Origin: Lycium barbarum
Lineage: Eukaryota; Streptophyta; Magnoliopsida; Solanales; Solanaceae
Assembly: GCF_019175385.1 (NCBI RefSeq)
Contig: NC_083348.1
Coordinates: 4,727,001-4,791,000, forward strand
Length of the DNA: 64,000 nt
Direction: 5' to 3'
Shown: in pieces, positions 11,278 through 21,800 of the stretch
Layout of the letters: the number at the start of each line of letters is the position of its first letter
Numbering within the stretch: position 1 is the stretch's first letter
Translations under genes and position numbers: made by a program
The notes under the pieces: generated by a model
What the model saw: the letters and a program-made list of their open reading frames with translations, nothing else
Database searches by the model: none
Told to the model about the DNA's origin: nothing

Positions 11278-14200
11278 ATGTCTTCTTCTTCTTCTTCTTC
11301 AACCGTTAGGGTTTCTCTATTTTGGGATGGAGTTATACTTGATGACAATAATACCGTTCGTTATAGTATCAAACCAAAAGCCCATGTAAAGTTTCCAACA
11401 ACCTTAAACTACAAAACATTAGTCACTTCATAAAAAAATAAAAACTGATCCCACAGAGTATGGATTATCTGTAACTGGTAGATATCCAAACACCGTTTCA
11501 CAAGGCTTAGTGTTAATATCAATGACGGTGACTCTTTAAGGGAGTATTTGAGGGTGCCTGAAGAATATAGGGATGTAGTCGCCATTTATGTTCTTGAAGT
11601 GTATATAGAAAAGATACCCGGAGAAGTCCCTCTAGTCCAGCCTACTCATGATAACACTTATGGGGACTTTAGTTCTTATACACACATTTTGAGTGGTCAA
11701 GTCCCGCTGAAAACCCTAAGCCAGCAATTTAATCAAACAAACGCTGAAAATAGGTAAATATTCATTTTTAAATTATTATTTTGTGTAGTAGCACGTGTTT
11801 ATTTTATTTATTAGTAAATATCCTTTTTTGGTATCTTTGTAGGGGTTACACACCTGATATGAGTAATATTGGGCAAAACTCTCAGTTTGGTGGAGTTGAA
11901 TATTATTCACAAAACTCGCCAAACGTACCAAAGATGATTTTGGGCAATCCACTCAATTCGGTGGAGATGATCTTTCTCCGAACCATATCAACATAGATCA
12001 ATATCGATAGGTTCATCACCTTGATATTAAACAATCCATATATATTTAATGTTGGTATTTAAAATATGTTACTTTTCGTGTACAAAGAGGCCTTTCTTAG
12101 ATGGTGATGATTGTCCAAATTATTGTGAGATGTCAGCAAGTGATAGCGAACCGAATAATGCAGAACAAACCGATGATGATGATGAAGACGAAGAGGTTGA
12201 TGTTCAATTAGGTGGGCATCAAGCAAATTTAATAGCATTGATGCAAAGTCTGCTGCCGGAAAACCCAACTCCCGAAAGCCCAATGCAGTGGCATTCTGAC
12301 AATATTCCATATCTAGACAATCTTCAAGGTCAGGCTGATGCTTTTGTCTTCACCAGAGAAGATGATCAATGTCGTCAAAAAATGTGGAAAGAACTGACCG
12401 ATCTTATAAAAGATGATTGCTACCTTGAAAAGGGGATGGTGTTCAGATCAAAAAAAGCATCGCAAAGGGTAGTAAAAATTTACTATTACAAGGAAATTCG
12501 GGCGTATAGGGTTGATGATTCAACTAGAAAAATATGGAGACTAGTTGGTAGACGACAGTATTAAGGCTGTCAATGGATGCTTCGGGGAATTGAAAAGCCC
12601 GATGCCATGTGAGTTATCACAAAATTCCACAAATGTCACATTTGTGATATGGGAGAGAATCGAGCAGATCATTTTAATTTAGATATAAATATGATTGCTC
12701 AAGTGCTACTTAAAGACGTTGTCGAAACCCCAAGGTAACCTACTCGACCTAGTTCATTATAATTCTTATATCAATTAAATTGTCATTGCTAAGTGTTGTT
12801 TGTTTAAACTTGTGCAGGATTCCCATCAAAGATTGCATTAGAAACGTTAAGCAGGCATATTAAAAAACAATAAGCAAGAGAAAGGGATATCTTGGGCGTA
12901 GGCGTGCGTTTGAGATGATTTATGGAAATTGGGAGGGCTCTTTCAAGACGTTGCCGAGGTATATGGCAGCTCTACAAAAATTCAATGCAGGAATTGTTGT
13001 AGAGTGGAGGCTTCAGGGCGGTACAATTTTCAACTATGTGTTTTGGGCATTCAAACCATCTATTGATGGTTTTGGTCACTGCCAGCCAGTCATGTCCATA
13101 GATGGCACACATGTATATCGTGCATACGACATTAAGCTACTCATTGCAGTAGGAATGGATGCCAATGGGTCGATGTTCCCTCTTGCTTTCGCAATTGCCG
13201 CTAACGAGAGCAACGACATATGGGGGATGTTTTTGACACATTTGAGGCAGCATATTATTAAGGATCGTATGGGTATATGCATGCTATCTAATAACATCAA
13301 GGCATAATGCACTGCATGGCTAATTTGGAGGGGTGACAGCCTCCCTTTGCTTACCATCGCTATTGTTTAAGGTATATCAAGGTAAATTTTCAAACGAAGT
13401 TTGGAAACAACACACTCAACAAATTGATGTGGGCGGCTGCGATGGAGCATCAATAAAAACAATGGCTTGTGATAATGGAGACGATCAAGAAAGTGAGTCC
13501 AGAAACATATACTTAGTTGAAGAAAATCGAAGTTGAAAATTGGACATTACATGCTGATGAAGGCAGGAGATGGGGGATGCTCACAACAAACAGCTTGAAG
13601 TCATTCAATGGTTTGTTAAAATCTGCTCGGGAACTACCCGTTTCTGCAATGGTAAGAATGACTTTCATGCAAGTTGTGGAGCGGTTTGTGAGAAAAACCA
13701 AGCAAGCCAGAGCCATATTAGCACAGGAGGGGACATGGATGCCAAAACCTTTCAAAATGAGGGAGCATCACCGGCAAAAAAGTAAGCTGCACAAGATGAC
13801 CGAGTATAGCCCGACTGAACATGTGTATGAAATCAAAATAGGTTATTACCAGGGTAAGGGAGGAAACATACATTCCGTTTATGAGGGCACGAGAACGTGC
13901 AGGTAAGTGGCAAACATACCACATGCCGTGTTCTCATGCCGTCAAGTGTTTCGAGGCAATGGGAAAAACGGTATCAAGTTATACGGCATTAGAATACAAC
14001 GTCAAAAGTTACACTAAAGCATATGACGACCGCTTCTACCCACTTGGTGATCAAGATTATTGGCCAGACGAGCCATTTTTAATAGTTGCTAACAAAGAGT
14101 ATATCCGTAAAATTCGGGTTAATGCACGAACTCGAATTCCCAATCAAATGGATGTTCTGGATAGGACATACTCTCGAAGGTGCTCGACGTGTAAGTAGTT

Positions 14201-14290
14201 TGGCCATGATAAGCATTTGTGTAGCCCACGAGGCCGTGGTGATGCAACTACGTCTCGTAATAGAAGAGCCTCCCGTACTTGATGTATTAT
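11278..14290 (+). pseudogene. MULE transposase, multiply broken
   Basis: The ATG at 11278 opens MSSSSSSSTVRVSLFWDGVI, then VRYSIKPKAHVKFPTTLNYK, a typical plant MULE N-terminus. After stops and frameshifts it continues with GLSVTGRYPNTVSQGL, LREYLRVPEEYRD, an acidic stretch (12129-12210) and the DDE transposase domain. That domain includes VEWRLQGGTIFNYVFWAFKP, MSIDGTHVY and FPLAFAIAANESNDIWGMFL (12915-13307). WTLHADEGRRWGMLTTNSLK follows at about 13535. A SWIM finger region (KWQTYHMPCSHAVKCFEAMG, near 13905-13965) and a zinc knuckle C-x2-C-x4-H-x4-C (near 14181) close it. The usual second catalytic SDRH motif reads SNNI, a stop follows at 13305, and a frameshift near 13903 removes the first SWIM cysteines. 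Catalytically dead. Confidence 0.85.
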
Positions 14291-14389
14291 TTTAAATATT
14301 TTGTTATTGTAAATAATGATTTATTATTTGTTTATTGCAATGAATTATTTTGAACCTCTCGTATTGGATGAATTATTTTGAACCTCTCG

Positions 14390-14877
14390 AAAAAAAGTAA
14401 TGCCTTGACTAAAAAATAAAACACTTGAAACAAAACCTTATAAAATGAAAGACTTAAACCTAAACATAACAAGATTCAAACAAACAAAACTTACTTTGGG
14501 GCACTTTACAACCCCTAAAACGATGATCCAAACGTTTAGGTAAACTCGATGTAATGAGCCGACATTATTGTCCACAAAAAAAGGTATCAAGTTCTATATA
14601 AAATATTAGTATTTTGGAGTTTCAAAACATGACTAATCTTGCGTTAAGTATAAAAAAACGTGAATTTGATAACTTTAAAATTGCGTGAGAAAAAAACCTA
14701 GATATTGCGCACTAATTTAGTGCGCAATAGGAAAAAATTGTAAAATTATAATTTGATCCTATTGCGCACTAAATTAGTATGTAAGTTTTTTTGGGATATT
14801 TTTATGCCTTTTGGCACTTTTGCAATTAAAAAAGTTGCGGACTCCACTTTTTGGGTCATTTAATAAGTTGCGGACTC
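14390..14877 (-). repeat. Right terminal inverted repeat of the MULE
   Basis: This is the inverted match of the left end. The terminal GAGTCCGCAACTT is present twice in reverse orientation (14830-14846 and 14865-14877), so the right end has a partial duplication. Two copies of the GCGCACTAATTTAGTGCGC-type palindrome lie near 14705 and 14762. The target duplication CATTTACACA follows at 14878-14887. Confidence 0.85.
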
Positions 14878-14887
14878 CATTTACACA

Positions 14888-15871
14888 CTTGCCAGCATTT
14901 GCTTGACTCACACTAAAAGACGAACACTAGCACTTCTCACGTGCTTTACAATCCCAATAAAAGATCTCACATACAATCTCTGATATTTTTGTAGAGAAAG
15001 AGAGCCACCATTTCTCATTCATTTTCATGATAAACCTTCCAGAAGTCGATACTTCATTCTACTAAAGGTATCAATTCAACTGTGTTTCCGGCTATGCTAT
15101 AGTTATTCTCAGTGTTATTTATTTGTACCCTAATAGTAATACATTCTTCTCTAATGATTATCTAGACTATAGTACTCGGGCACGGAGTTTTATGAAACAA
15201 AGACAGACTTTTGTATAATATTCTAAAATGTCTTTGGAATCTTGTGATTTTACACTTGCATGGCAGCATGTTTGAATTGTTAACTTGCTAAAAATATATT
15301 TTTAGAAAAAGACGCCCTTTTCAGGACTGACAAAAAAGAAAGTAAGACACTTAAATTGGGAGTGAGGGAGTACAAGGATTAAGTTCTAATCAGCACAAAA
15401 TTCAAACTTTGATAAACTTCGCCCATATTACTATTGAGTTATTCTTTCAATTGGGTTTTGACTGGTTAGAGTTATGGTATAGTTGATATTTATGGAAAAA
15501 TGCATTTAATAGTAGAGTATTTTGTAAGTCTGTGATTTGAATATAACCTTGCATAGTAAATTTCTTATAACCATATTCTTCATTTTAAAGAATTGTTTGG
15601 GGTGTGTCTGTTAGTTGTTCCAGTTTATATTATAAAAAAAAAGGTTAAATTTTGAATAACCTAGGATTTAATTCCTGGAAGTTCAATTGAGGGAGTCCTA
15701 AAGTACGTGATCACTGGTTCATGCATTTGAGTACTATATGGTTACCATTTATGCAAATGGAATCTCTACTTTGGAAACTCTGAATGCTGTTGACATTGTA
15801 GAATTTTCGTGCGCTAATTAATTGATTTTGCTAGATTTTGAGGAGTTCCACTTGGCTTGGTTCAATTTAAG
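14888..15871 (+). promoter_or_regulatory. DPE2: DPE2 upstream region: G-box, probable 5' UTR and 5' UTR intron
   Basis: A perfect G-box CACGTG lies at 14938-14943, about 60 bp from the MULE end. A CT-rich transcribed-leader-like stretch follows (about 14985-15067). A good donor (CTAAAG/GTATCA at 15067/15068) and acceptor (TTTTGCTAG/A at 15834/15835) suggest a 767-bp intron in the 5' UTR, ending 37 bp before the start codon. The transcription start cannot be fixed from sequence. If the leader is right, the MULE sits directly at the core promoter. These are inferences apart from the G-box and the splice motifs. Confidence 0.45.
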
Positions 15872-18800
15872 ATGGTGAATTTGGGGTTGATTTCTGGGGA
15901 CAAGCCTTTGAAATCAAGGAAGGTGAGCTTCAGAATCCCATATTACACTCAGTGGGGGCAGCACCTTCTGATATGCGGGTCAGATCGGTTGCTTGGTTCA
16001 TGGAATGTGAAAAGGGGTCTATTATTGAAGCCTTCTCACCAAGGGGAAGAGCTGATATGGTGTGGAAGCATTCAAGTTCCTCCTGGATTCCAAAGTGAGT
16101 ACAGTTACTATGTGGTGGATGATACAAGAAATATCCTGCGATGGGAGGTTGGAAAGAAAAGGAAACTCTTGCTGCCGGATGGGCTTCAGGATGGGCAGTT
16201 GCTAGAACTTCATGATCTTTGGCAGGTGCTAGTTTTATTGGCTCTCTTTCTCATACTGTTTTGTGAATATTACTCTACCTAGACTTAATTATGAGAAAGG
16301 AAGGTATGTGAGTTGCTCATAAAATTCTTTCTTGCGGCATACAGCTCTTCCTTTTGTATGTTAGTTGTCAAAGGCATTTGGTATGAACTAAACAATGAAT
16401 CAGAAGGTGACAGAAAGGGCAGCCCGGTGCACAAAGCATCTTGCATTAGCAGGGTCCGGGGAAGAGCCGCACCCAAAGGGGTGTGATGTAGATAGCCTAC
16501 CCTAATGCAAAGCATTAGTGGCTGCTTCCACGGCTCGAACCCGTGACCAATAGGTCACGTGGAGACAACTTTACTGTTGCTCCAAGGCTCCGCTTCAATC
16601 AGAAGATGACAGAATTGTTCTAAATTCTTTTCTCTATTTCTCCTTATCCACATTTGTTCCTCTAATCTTAGTGTAGTATTCTCAATCCTCATTCTTGAAT
16701 ATTTGGCAATTTTGCTTTAAAGTTTCTAAAACATGCGTTTCCACATGCCCAGTGGTCACTTAAGTTTAATGCTCTTTGAATTGTGACTCAACAACAAAAA
16801 TAACTACAATTCCAGTGTAATCCCACAAATAAAAAAGGATGGAAAAATTCAGGCACTTTGAAGCATTCTCCCCCCTGTTATTCTATATATTCACAATCTT
16901 CTGTGGTCTTCCCCTTGTCACTCCGGAGAAGTTGTATTTGAAAAGTTGCTGAAAATGCAATTTCTTATGATTCTGGGTTTTTTGCAGATTATCTTTACTT
17001 TTTCTCTTTGATAAATGTCTTTCATGTATTTGGCTAAAACAGTAGTTCTAAATATTGACAGTCAGAGAATCAACATCTTTTCTTTTGGTATTCAGGCACC
17101 TGAAATCTTTTTGCCTTAGAAATTGCATTTTCTGTGTTGTGTCCTACCGATTTAATCGATTTGAATCTTGGTCTGGGTGCACATTTAACAATATGTGGGA
17201 GATAACATATATTGCTCGCAAATTTACTTCTGTACTAATTATATACTTGTAAAAATTATAAAGGAGATTATTAGTAAAACCTTCAAGACTTCCTAAATTA
17301 TTTATCCAAATGGCTCCACATTAATTCCTAAAAATACAAATTCTGTTTTATTAATTCATTAGGATACTAGTTTCTTAAAAAAATAGAACATGAGAAGTTA
17401 ATGTACATGATAAATATAAGAATGAAATATTGGCTGTGATATGTACTGTTACAATTTCTCACCATGGAAGAGGGCCTAAAATAGCACGGCAGGTCTCACA
17501 AGTGCTCTCAGTAATTTCATTTCTTCTATATTCTTGAAAAAATTTCATCTTTTAGGTGTGCTTCAGTGTCTACTTTTACTCCAGAAAAAAAAAAAAAAGA
17601 AAAAAAAAAAGAATTTAGGATAGCTTGGTACTTTCCCCTCCTTTTCTCTCATCATTGGTCTTTCCATGCTGTTTTATCATGACTTCTTTGCCCTTGTTAT
17701 TTCTCATTTTCGCATTTCTTTGATTTGCTTGTCGGTATCTGACTTTTTTCCCTTGTTTTCTTGTTTTCTTTTGAGCCGAGGGTCTTTCGGAAACAACCTC
17801 CCTACCTTCCAAGGTGGGGGTAAGGTCTGCGTACACTTAACTCTCCCCAGACCGCACACTGTGGGATTCAACTGGGTATGTTGTTGTTGTTTTATTGGTT
17901 TGGAACCTCAGAATCTTGTAACCGAGTAGCCATTACTTACTTTTCTCCTCCTCCAGTAGAGGTAGCATATTCTTTTAAAGGGCTGAAGTAAAATGCTGGC
18001 CTTCATTAACCATTCAATCATATCGATCACTTTAATTTGAGAGTGGTAAAGATGGGCGGTTAATATTCAAAGTGACACAAGCTGTGAAGTTGGTGTGGGT
18101 TTGTTAAAAGGATACTTCATCATGGTCGCCAAACGTTATTCATTCTTCTTCTAAAGCCTTCAGCTTTGGTTCACTTCATTTAAAATCCCATAAAGTGACA
18201 TTATGCTTTATTGAAATTCATGTAGTTTTCTTATAAGTAATAAAGATTTTATTCGAAGTTTAGGCATAAAACCCGTATACAAGGGGTAATACCAAAAAAG
18301 TAGAAAACCTACAAAAATAGATGGTTTCTATGAACGTTCACCCAATCTTCTACACATAAAGCAATCTCATGGGTTCACGAAAAAGCAATAAGGGAAAAAG
18401 ACTACTCAAATGTACAAAATCACTTTCTACACCTAAAACGCTCTCCTATTTCTTTCTCTCCAGACAATCCACATAAGCGCGAGTGGAGAAAACTTCCATG
18501 CCATATGTCTTCTCCTTGGTCTTCCACAACAGTTAAATAAAAGTTCTTTCATTGTGCCAGACATCACCCATTGTGTCCCGAACAAACTCAAGACTTCCAA
18601 CCATAATGAGAAGCTAGCCGACAACGGAGAATATGGTGATCCACATCTTCGCCCGACCCTTTTCACCTATAACATGAACTGACATAAGTAATCTTCCTCT
18701 TTCTCTAGTTCTCGACCATCAAAGTGACTCCTCTTGCTGCTAACCATGCGAAGAAGTACACTTTCCTCAATATCGTAGGGATCCAATCGGAGAAGTGTGG

Positions 18801-21800
18801 AAAGACTACACCTCTTCTCTATCAAAAGTTTCTCATTTTGATCAAGATGACAAACTTTTGATAGAGAAGAGATGGTCTTTCCACACTTCTCTGTTTGGAT
18901 CCCTAAAACGATTTAATATCGAAGATCCAATTGTTCCCCGCTCCCCACCTCCAAGCATCCCGCATATCCTGTGGTAACTTTGCTAGTGAAGCAATTCAAC
19001 AAGAATTTGTAACTCTTGCATCTCCCAGTCTTGAAAATTTCTCCTAAAGCTCAAATCCCAAAATACTTCTCCGTCCTGTAGTTCCCAAATTTGTTGGGTT
19101 GTACTCTCCTGTTAGCATGATATTCTGAAAGGTTAGGAAAAGAAACTTTTAAAGTGTTATCCCTGCACCAACTGTGTCCCCCAAAATTTACCCTCCTTCC
19201 ATGCCTTACCACAAAAGACACATTATCTCTAAACACTTCCTACCCCTTCATATATTCCTCCATAAATCATATCGATAAGGCATAGTTACATTTTTTTTCC
19301 TCCAATCCCCTTCCGATACTCCGTATTTTTCCACTATCAGTTCTCTCCATAACGTGTGTTCCTCCATCCCAAACCTCCACAATCATTTCCCTAACAAATT
19401 TTATTGAAAACCCTTAAATCTTTAATTTGTAACCCGCCCCAGCACTTAGGAGATGTGACGGTCTCCCACAGCACCAAATGAAACTTCCTAGCCCTATCAG
19501 ACGAGTCCCATAGATTAGTTCCTTTGGATTCTCTTCACTTTTTTTGTGACACTAACTGTTGCTTATAGTAAAGACATTATTTAAGTAAGGATACTCGATA
19601 AAGTGCGCTTTAGAAGTACATCCTTTCCTCTTTTTGACAAATATCTCTTTGCCAAACTGCAAGCCTCTGTTCAACCCTTTGTGACATCGGATTCCACGTT
19701 TGGTCTTTGCTTGAAGCTCCTTGTGGCAAGCCAAGGTAGGTGGCGGGAAGAGACTCAACCTTACAATTCAAAAAACTGTGTTGGATGCCAAATGATCTTT
19801 ACAACAAAATTTTGGGGTAGATTTGCAAACTGTTTGACTCTTTATTTAAGTAGAGAAAATTTGAATAAACTTGCTTTAGTCACATACATGAGTGTGACAA
19901 GAAGCTATAAGCTCATCAATACTCCATCCTATAAATGTTCATTTCTATCTTAACTCTTTTTATTTTTGATAACTGATATGATTTTCAATATATTCTGCAA
20001 AATGACCTCAAACGTGCTTCTTATGTATTTGATTTTGTTTTGTAAGGAACTACCCATTTCAACAATTTTCTTTAGTTTTGACTCTTTGCTCTAGCAACTT
20101 AAGCTTTTTCCTTCCGTTGCAGACTGGTTCTGACAATATCCCTTTTAGAAGTGCATTTAAGGATGTCATCTTTCGGACAAGTTGGAGTTTGGATGTTGAA
20201 AGGCCCCTGGGGATCACTCAGAATAAGTTGGACCAGGATGGTAATTTCTTTGTAGGATTCTCTATCTATGAAACAATCTCAGTTGGAATGTGCTCTTTTT
20301 TTTTTTTTTTTTTTTGGATAAACAGTCTCTTCTAGTCAACCAAAAAGTGAGAATTACAAATCAAGCAGATGCTGACCATCTACACCTCCAGCCTATAACC
20401 TATACATACTACTAGTCCCTTCACATAACAGTAAGCTTACAAAGAATTCCTAACATACACGCTAAGGAAATGTATTCAATTTTGTTAGATGCTCTTGCCA
20501 GCTTGGAATGTTGTGACCTCTAGTATGTATGTGCAGTACAATCTCTTTGCACACTCTGTCAGCAGAAAAATGACCATTCTGGAATCTGAGCATGTTCCTA
20601 TCTCTCCATATCAGGTATACCATCATCCCAAATGCACAATTGACAATAGCCCAATGCCCAGACTTCTTCTTTGCCCCTCTATTGATCCACAGTACCTCAG
20701 AAGACCAGTTGACTAGGGGTCTGGAATGCCCAAGCCAAACCAATAATCTGGACCAAACACTTTTCACAATGTGACAATCAAAGAGTAGATGCTCAAACAC
20801 TTCATCTTCTAGTCCACAGAAAACACAAGTTTGAGGAACACTTACGCCAAACTTCAATAATCTATCTACTGTAGCAAGTCTTCTTTGGAATGTGCTTGCT
20901 AATGTTATTGCTGAAACAGGTTCCGTTATTCTGCAATTCAGAATCTGCTGCCCCTATTTAGAGGAAGGAACATCTGTAAGATCTCTCTTCACAGGACAAC
21001 CTTTGCTATTTTAGATGTGTGTGTTTTCTTGTTTATGTGGTTATTAATATCCTCGGAATCCATCTTGAAGTCAGACCTGACATACATGTTATCCTGTAGA
21101 TTTATGTGCTTGGTAGCTCCTTAAAACTTGGGCAATGGAAGATTCAGGAGGGCCTTAAGCTCGCGTATGCTGGCGATTCGTTTTGGCAGGCAGATTGCGT
21201 TATGGGAAAAGATGACTTTCCTTTAAAATATCCTTTTGTTTGCCTGAGTTATAGGCTAAATGCAGTTCCATTTTATCAAAAACTGATAGTAATTTTTTTC
21301 TCTTACACGCTTTCTTCCTTAATGCTTTAAACATACAAGTACTGCAAATATGGTAAGGCTGGAACCTCAGTGGAATGTGGTGCTAGTCGGGAGCTTTCTA
21401 TTGATGTCACAACAGGTGAATCGAGATTTGTAGTTCTTTCAGATGGCTTAATGCGGGTAAGTCAGCTATAAGATATAATCAGTGGTCTGCTATGCTCGTC
21501 AAACTGATACAGGAGTATAAGCTGAAAAGAAATTCGATCTGTGTTATTACCAGGAAATGCCTTGGAGGGGAGCAGGTGTCGCAGTACCCATGTTTTCTGT
21601 ACGATCAGAGGCTGATCTTGGAGTTGGGGAGTTTCTTGACCTGAAGTTACTTGTAGATTGGGCCGTTGAATCTGGCTTTCATTTGGTTCAGCTTTTGCCC
21701 ATCAATGATACATCAGTCAACTGTATGTGGTGGGATTCGTATCCATATAGGTAATTATCATTGTTAAGGCTTTAGATTTGAGCTCCGAATCATCATGTAG

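Larger units (their letters stand above)
4247..14877 (+). mobile_element. 10.6 kb Mutator-like element (MULE) with TIRs and target duplication
   Basis: Both ends read GAGTCCGCAACTT inward, and the inverted match can be followed for several hundred bases (about 4247-4860 against 14390-14877). The element is bracketed by a perfect 10-bp duplication, CATTTACACA, at 4237-4246 and 14878-14887. That length is right for Mutator-like transposition (usually 9-11 bp). It carries a plant-mobile-domain pseudogene on the minus strand, two small paralogous ORFs on the minus strand, a 113-bp tandem array and a MULE transposase on the plus strand, all damaged. A third copy of the end module lies internally near 8385-8900, so it looks composite. 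It ends about 1 kb before the DPE2 start codon, in line with the known tendency of MULEs to insert near the 5' ends of genes. Confidence 0.9.

Noticed and set aside
20078..20335. Open frame running through DPE2 exon 2 into intron 2
   Set aside because: The conserved protein stops matching at DQDG. A good GT donor at 20241 and an exon 3 at 20920 continue the match, so the rest is intron read-through.
21228..21345. GT-AG alternative for DPE2 intron 4 (donor near 21236)
   Set aside because: It would give K-Y-P-F-Y-C instead of the conserved K-Y-x-Y-C and ignore a perfect set of U12 signals.
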